Below are positions 60,064-64,000 of a stretch of 64,000 nucleotides of DNA, piece by piece. Origin of the DNA: Actinoplanes sp. TBRC 11911. Lineage in GTDB: Bacteria; Actinomycetota; Actinomycetes; Mycobacteriales; Micromonosporaceae. The notes under the pieces were generated by a model that ran no database searches, was not told the origin of the DNA, and worked only from the letters and a program-made list of their open reading frames with translations. Where the stretch lies: NCBI RefSeq assembly GCF_012933445.1, contig NZ_JABBNC010000049.1, positions 1 through 64,000 on the forward strand. The letters run 5' to 3'. Numbering within the stretch: position 1 is the stretch's first letter; each line of letters opens with the position of its first letter. The position numbers and the translations under genes are program-made.

Positions 60064-61545
60064 ATGCTTTCCTACGATTTCGTGGTTGTCGGTGGCGGGA
60101 CGGCCGGCTGCGTTGTCGCCGCGCGGCTGTCCGAGGACCCGGCGATTCGGGTTCTGCTGCTTGAGGCCGGCCCGGCCGAGCCGCCGCCCGGTGCGCGTTC
60201 TCCCGCGCGGTGGCCGCAACTGACCGGCGGCAGCGCTGACTGGGCGGACGTCACGACGGTGCAGTCCGCCACCGGGCGAGCGGAGGCCGTCCCCAGCGGG
60301 CGCGGACTGGGTGGCTCCAGCCTGATCAACGCGATGATCTTCCTGCGCGGCCACCGCAGTTCCTACGACGCGTGGGCGACACCCGGCTGGGGCTTCGACG
60401 ATCTGCTTCCGTACCTCCGCCGCATCGAACGCGCGCCGGGACGTGATCCGCGGGTGCGTGGCATGTCCGGGCCGATGACCGTGACGCCCGAGCCGAACCC
60501 GCACCCGTTGGCCGTGGCCGGTCTGACCGCGGCGCTCGAGGCCGGTCATCCCTTTGCCGACGATCCGTCCGGCGGCTTGCAGGACGGCTTCGGGTGGCTG
60601 GATCGCAACATTGTGCACGCCAGGCGGCGCAGCGTAGCCGACGCCTACCTGACCGAGCCACGACCGAATCTTGAGGTCCGCACCGACGCTCTCGCGCATT
60701 CCTTGACGGTGACCGGCGGACGCTGCACCGGAGTGATTTTTTCCCAGGCCGGTGTACGCCATGAGGTGCGCGCCGACTCCGAAGTGATCGTGACCGCGGG
60801 TGCCTTCGGCTCGCCGCAGTTGCTGATGCGGTCCGGAATCGGGCCCGCCCAGCACCTGCACGACATGGACATCGCCATCGTGGCCGACCTGCCGGAGGTG
60901 GGCGCCAACCTGCACGACCACCTGGTCAGCGGCATCGTCTACCGCTCGTCCGTGCCGGTCGAGCCGGGCCAGGGCAACCACGTCGAGGTCCAGGGCCTGG
61001 TCAGCAGCGGACTTGGCGACCGGCCCGATCTGCAGATCGCGTTCTGCGACCTTCCGCTGTTCGCCACCACCCTGGACAGTCCCGGGCCCGGCGGCGGCTA
61101 CACCATCGCCGTCTGTCTGCTCGCCCCGCACAGCCGCGGCACGTTGCGTCTCGCCTCGTCCGACCCGCAGATCCGGCCGGTGATCGATCCGGGCTATTAC
61201 GCAGATGGTCGCGATGTGCCGGTGATGACCGCGGGGCTGGAGATGGCTCAGCAGATCGGTCAGGCGCCCGCGCTGGCGGGCTGGCGCTCCGGCGAAGCGC
61301 TGCCCGGTGCGGGCGCCGACTTGGCGGCGTACGCGGTGAGCACGTTTCGCAGCTACAACCACTACGCCGGGACCTGCCGGCTCGGCGCGGTGGTGAACGA
61401 GAAACTCGAGGTCCTCGGCGTGCAGGGACTGCGTGTCGCCGACGCCTCCGTCATGCCGTCCGTGGTGTCCGGCAACACCCTGCCCGCGGTCATGGCGATC
61501 GCCGAACGAGCCGCCGACCTTATCCGGTCAAGATTGGCAAGTTGA
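60064..61545 (+). CDS. GMC-family FAD oxidoreductase
   Basis: 493-residue flavoenzyme that oxidises alcohols or related groups. FAD motif VVVGGGTAGCVVAARLSED at the N-terminus, GRGLGGSSLINAM (GMC signature 1), GAFGSPQLLMRSGIGP (signature 2) and the C-terminal YNHYAGTCRLG with the catalytic His, then SGNTLPAVMAIAERAADLI. ATG 60064. It resembles choline/alcohol-dehydrogenase-like members rather than cholesterol oxidase. Divergent from the SDR. Confidence 0.92.
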   Translation: MLSYDFVVVGGGTAGCVVAARLSEDPAIRVLLLEAGPAEPPPGARSPARWPQLTGGSADWADVTTVQSATGRAEAVPSGRGLGGSSLINAMIFLRGHRSSYDAWATPGWGFDDLLPYLRRIERAPGRDPRVRGMSGPMTVTPEPNPHPLAVAGLTAALEAGHPFADDPSGGLQDGFGWLDRNIVHARRRSVADAYLTEPRPNLEVRTDALAHSLTVTGGRCTGVIFSQAGVRHEVRADSEVIVTAGAFGSPQLLMRSGIGPAQHLHDMDIAIVADLPEVGANLHDHLVSGIVYRSSVPVEPGQGNHVEVQGLVSSGLGDRPDLQIAFCDLPLFATTLDSPGPGGGYTIAVCLLAPHSRGTLRLASSDPQIRPVIDPGYYADGRDVPVMTAGLEMAQQIGQAPALAGWRSGEALPGAGADLAAYAVSTFRSYNHYAGTCRLGAVVNEKLEVLGVQGLRVADASVMPSVVSGNTLPAVMAIAERAADLIRSRLAS

Positions 61546-61578
61546 CACGAGATCACCGGCACAAAATGACGGAGCCGT

Positions 61579-61593
61579 GCAGAGAATGTCGTG
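61579..61593 (-). promoter_or_regulatory. 15-bp shared motif, copy 3 (upstream of alpha/beta hydrolase)
   Basis: On the minus strand CACGACATTCTCTGC, 14 of 15 with copy 2, followed by ACGG as in copy 1 (ACCGG). It lies 73-87 bases before the hydrolase start, in a 121-base gap after the GMC gene. Confidence 0.65.
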
Positions 61594-61666
61594 TTATCGC
61601 GGCTCGGTGCTGCTTTTCTCGAACCACAGAAAAGCTCACTTGACCGTACGGTTGGAAGGAATAATC

Positions 61667-62512
61667 GTGTCAAAAACTGGTGCCATCCGCACAAACGACG
61701 GCGTGTCGATCCGCTATACAGAAGCGGGCAGCGGGTCTCCGCTGATCCTTCTTCCCGGCTTCTCGCAGACCGCTGCTGAATTCCGCAAACAGATCGATGT
61801 CTTCGCGCAAAGCCACCGAGTGCTCGCCGTAGATTTCCGGGGGAATGGCGTGTCGGACAAACCCGCGTACGGCTACCGCATCGCCCGGTTTGCCGCCGAC
61901 CTCCGCGACCTGATACTCGCGCTTGACCTGCGAGACGTGTCAGTGCTCGCCCATTCGCTGGCGAGCACCGTGGTCTGGGCCTACTGGGACTTGTATGACG
62001 GCTACCGGATCAGGCGGCTGATCCTTGTCGACGAGGGTCCCGTCGGAGGGACCGCGATCGTGCCCGCGGACGAGGCACTGAGGCTGGGCGGATTCCTCAC
62101 CCCGGAGGTGACCGCCGAGCTCGTTACCGGACTGCGTGGTGAGGGCAGGGAGGAGGTGGCGCGGGGCCTTCTCCGGCTGATGCATACCGCGGATCTCGAC
62201 CCCCGAGACGTGGACTGGTTGCTTCGCGAGAACCTCAGCTTTTACGGGCCGCACGCCGCCTCGCTCCTTTTGGACTATGCGTACAGCGACTGGCGCGACG
62301 TGCTTCCGCGGATCACGGTGCCGACGCTGGTCGTCGGTGGAGAATTGAGCCACCAGGCACCCGAGGTCGCTCCCGCGGTGGCGGCACTCATCCCGGGCGC
62401 CCGCAGCCGGGTGTTCACGAAGGACGAAAAGGGAAGCCACCTGATGTTCTGGGAGAACCCCGATGGCTTCAACGAGATGGTAGCCGGATTCCTCGACGAG
62501 GACTTTTCGTAA
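61667..62512 (+). CDS. Alpha/beta hydrolase
   Basis: 281-residue serine hydrolase. LILLPGFSQTAAEFRKQI gives the oxyanion region, the nucleophile elbow is AHSLAS (instead of the usual GHSxGG), Asp is near GGELS and the catalytic His is in GSHLMFW. GTG 61667 follows a GGAAGGA site; the frame opens much earlier in non-coding DNA. It likely hydrolyses an ester or lactone formed in the P450/GMC pathway. MarR follows after 11 bases. Confidence 0.9.
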   Translation: MSKTGAIRTNDGVSIRYTEAGSGSPLILLPGFSQTAAEFRKQIDVFAQSHRVLAVDFRGNGVSDKPAYGYRIARFAADLRDLILALDLRDVSVLAHSLASTVVWAYWDLYDGYRIRRLILVDEGPVGGTAIVPADEALRLGGFLTPEVTAELVTGLRGEGREEVARGLLRLMHTADLDPRDVDWLLRENLSFYGPHAASLLLDYAYSDWRDVLPRITVPTLVVGGELSHQAPEVAPAVAALIPGARSRVFTKDEKGSHLMFWENPDGFNEMVAGFLDEDFS

Positions 62513-62523
62513 CGGACTCGTAC

Positions 62524-62940
62524 GTGATGACGCGAAAGCGATGCGGGGAGTCAGTTCCTGCCGGACCATCGCAGGAAAGAGGGATGGTTCTCGTCGAGCG
62601 CTGGTACGAACTGCGGTTCCGGCACGACGAGGTCGTCTCTCACCTGGAGTGGCAGCTGCACAAGCTGCACGGATTGTCGCTGAGTGACTTCGACATCCTC
62701 GATCGCCTCAGGTTGCGAGAGCCCGGCAGCTGCCATATGCGGCAGCTGGTCAGTCACCACGTCAGCGAAAGCGCCGTATCCCGCGCGGTGGCGCGCTTGC
62801 AAGAGCGGGGTTTTGTGGAGCGCAGCCTGCACCCGGACGACCGCCGACGGGTGTATGTCGAACTCACCGACGCGGGCCGCGAGCGCCATGCCGAGGCTAG
62901 TGCGACCCACCTGGCAGTCCTGGCCGAGCACCTCGGGTAA
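62524..62940 (+). CDS. MarR-family transcriptional regulator
   Basis: 138 residues. Winged helix-turn-helix with LSDFDILDRLRLREPGSCHMRQL, SESAVSRAVARLQERGFVERSLHPDDRRRVYVELT; dimerisation helices at both ends. ATG 62524 or the next ATG. In the same transcript as the hydrolase, so it may autoregulate the cluster; ligands of MarR proteins are often aromatic compounds. The 3' end overlaps the AraC gene by 44 bases. Confidence 0.9.
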   Translation: MMTRKRCGESVPAGPSQERGMVLVERWYELRFRHDEVVSHLEWQLHKLHGLSLSDFDILDRLRLREPGSCHMRQLVSHHVSESAVSRAVARLQERGFVERSLHPDDRRRVYVELTDAGRERHAEASATHLAVLAEHLG

Positions 62941-63865
62941 ACGGATCCGCGCCAGGGTCGTGCCGCCAGTCGCTCGGCGTCGTCCCGAATTCCCGGAGGA
63001 AGGCGCGGTTGAAGGTCCGGACCTGAGAGAATCCCGCCATCGCTGCGACGCGTCCGATGGACATCCCGATGTGCCTGGGGTCGACCAGCATGTCCCGACC
63101 CGCCTGGAGTCGTTGCCGGCGAACGTATGCCGCGGGCGTCACATCGATGCCCTCGAAAAGGCGGTAGAGCTGTCGCATCGAAACATGGTGTATTCGGGCA
63201 AGGTCCTCGAGGGAGAACGGTTCGGTGACGTGTTCGCGCACGTACCGCTTCACCAAGTCGAGGAGCACGACATCGGAGCCGTCCGGTGCGGCGGCATGGG
63301 GGCCCCGCAATGCCATGACCAGCAATGTAATCGCCGCTTGGCCGGCGTCGGCCCGCTGCAGAGCGGTCAGGTCGGCCGCCGACCTGTCCAGCTGATCGAC
63401 ATAACGGGCAAAGAGATTGACGGCCGCTGAATGAGCCTGTAGCGCCAGCGCGCTGTCGTCGCTGACACCTCTAGCCCCGGGCGGAAGCAAATACCGGGAA
63501 AACTTGATGATCTGAATTTCCGTGTCTTGTCCGGTAACCAGTTCCCATTGACTGCGCGCCTGATGGAATACGGTGCCTCCGTCGGTCAGGGCGTTGAGCC
63601 TTCCGTCCTGGCGTACGCGGAAATTCCCGGTGACACCGATGGACAGCCCGATCATGTCGTCGCCGCTGGTCTTGGCGGCGAGCCGTGCCGTGCGAACGAT
63701 GTGAAAAGGACGTGTCGTCGACAGCCTCATCAGCCCGAACACGCTGCTGATGTCCTGGTCCGTACACCGTACGCGGCAACCCGCTTCGGCTCGTACGACA
63801 GTCGGAATGAAGCACCTGGGCCCGAGCTGCTCCACCTCGTCGTCGGAAACGTAATCACTCTGCAC
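62897..63865 (-). CDS. AraC-family transcriptional regulator
   Basis: 322 residues. The N-terminal half (about 1-200) is an AraC-binding-like sensor (cupin-type strands MIGLSIGVTGNFRVRQDGRL); the C-terminal 100 carry two helix-turn-helix units: EPFSLEDLARIHHVSMRQLYRLFEG and IGRVAAMAGFSQVRTFNRAFLREFG. Candidate activator for the P450/SDR/GMC/hydrolase cluster and for the 15-bp motif upstream of its genes. ATG 63865. Confidence 0.92.
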   Translation of the reverse strand: MQSDYVSDDEVEQLGPRCFIPTVVRAEAGCRVRCTDQDISSVFGLMRLSTTRPFHIVRTARLAAKTSGDDMIGLSIGVTGNFRVRQDGRLNALTDGGTVFHQARSQWELVTGQDTEIQIIKFSRYLLPPGARGVSDDSALALQAHSAAVNLFARYVDQLDRSAADLTALQRADAGQAAITLLVMALRGPHAAAPDGSDVVLLDLVKRYVREHVTEPFSLEDLARIHHVSMRQLYRLFEGIDVTPAAYVRRQRLQAGRDMLVDPRHIGMSIGRVAAMAGFSQVRTFNRAFLREFGTTPSDWRHDPGADPFTRGARPGLPGGSH

Positions 63866-64000
63866 GTCCCGGAAACGTTGTCGTGGAAGCCTAATTCATA
63901 GCGTCGCGTGTGAGCATGAACACGATAATCGATGCAAAATTGGGCGTAATTACCCGGCGCTCAGGCGGATTTGCGCGGTGCTCTTTTTACAGCAGATAGT
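63866..64000. other. Upstream region of the AraC gene to the window edge
   Basis: 135 bases, AT-richer than average. It probably contains the AraC-gene promoter. I see no dyad, no copy of the 15-bp motif and no further gene. Confidence 0.4.

Noticed and set aside
1..64000. tRNA genes, rRNA, insertion sequences, integrases or riboswitches
   Set aside because: I looked for cloverleaf-like sequence, transposase motifs and known riboswitch cores and saw none I could support.

Overview
The window is very GC-rich, densely packed DNA with GTG and ATG starts, Tat-type signal peptides, an actinobacterial DivIVA/Wag31 and many small exported proteins. It is chromosomal sequence from a filamentous actinobacterium, plausibly a member of the Micromonosporaceae such as Actinoplanes (inference from gene style; no 16S or marker gene is present). 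No tRNA, rRNA, CRISPR array, transposase or phage gene was seen.

Layout. 1-7.0 kb: an acyl-CoA catabolic operon (AtuA-family protein, carboxyltransferase, biotin carboxylase, TetR) with a divergent acyl-CoA dehydrogenase; a perfect dyad that looks like the TetR operator lies between them. 7.0-10.1 kb: a membrane Ser/Thr kinase and two tandem metallo-beta-lactamase-fold lipoproteins. 10.2-13.8 kb: a tightly coupled trio of an unknown protein, a MoxR-type AAA+ ATPase and a DUF2201/VWA metallopeptidase-like protein. 13.8-16.9 kb: DivIVA, an LCP cell-wall ligase and a secreted NLP (NPP1) toxin-like protein with the canonical GHRHDWE motif. 16.9-22.6 kb: sparse DNA holding a repeat-rich ORF, a GT4 glycosyltransferase, a PlsC acyltransferase, a small membrane protein and several tandem-repeat arrays with different unit lengths (32, 39, 20 and 42 bp). 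22.7-29.8 kb: a large secreted GH2 glycosidase with nested discoidin modules, an aldo/keto reductase, a lipoprotein, a trypsin-like protease and a phosphopantetheinyl transferase.

29.9-33.2 kb: a four-gene, translationally coupled operon (class II aldolase, HAD phosphatase, DhaL, DhaK) for a short-chain ketose or sugar phosphate. 33.4-38 kb: assorted single genes (F420-reductase-like, arylamine N-acetyltransferase, LuxR, NicO metal exporter, nucleoside deaminase). 37.9-39.7 kb: a 5'-truncated citrate-synthase-like remnant next to more 20-bp-periodic and 54-bp arrays. 39.8-43.7 kb: a nucleotidase split over two genes and several exported proteins. 43.6-46.0 kb: a glutamine-synthetase-like plus amidohydrolase pair (a split version of fungal FluG) with its own promoter dyad. 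46.1-52.2 kb: a two-component system, an orphan NuoF, an oxidoreductase and a Tat-exported phospholipase-C-type phosphoesterase. 52.4-57.4 kb: DUF72, methyltransferase, GNAT, glutamate decarboxylase and two small proteins. 57.5-63.9 kb: a P450/SDR/GMC/alpha-beta-hydrolase group with MarR and AraC regulators. Three upstream regions of this group carry copies of one 15-bp motif, which suggests a single regulon.

The observations I find most worth following are the shared 15-bp motif of the P450 cluster, the MoxR/DUF2201 trio, the repeat arrays (two of which appear to derive from, or to have captured, gene ends), and the GH2 enzyme with carbohydrate-binding modules inserted inside the catalytic polypeptide.
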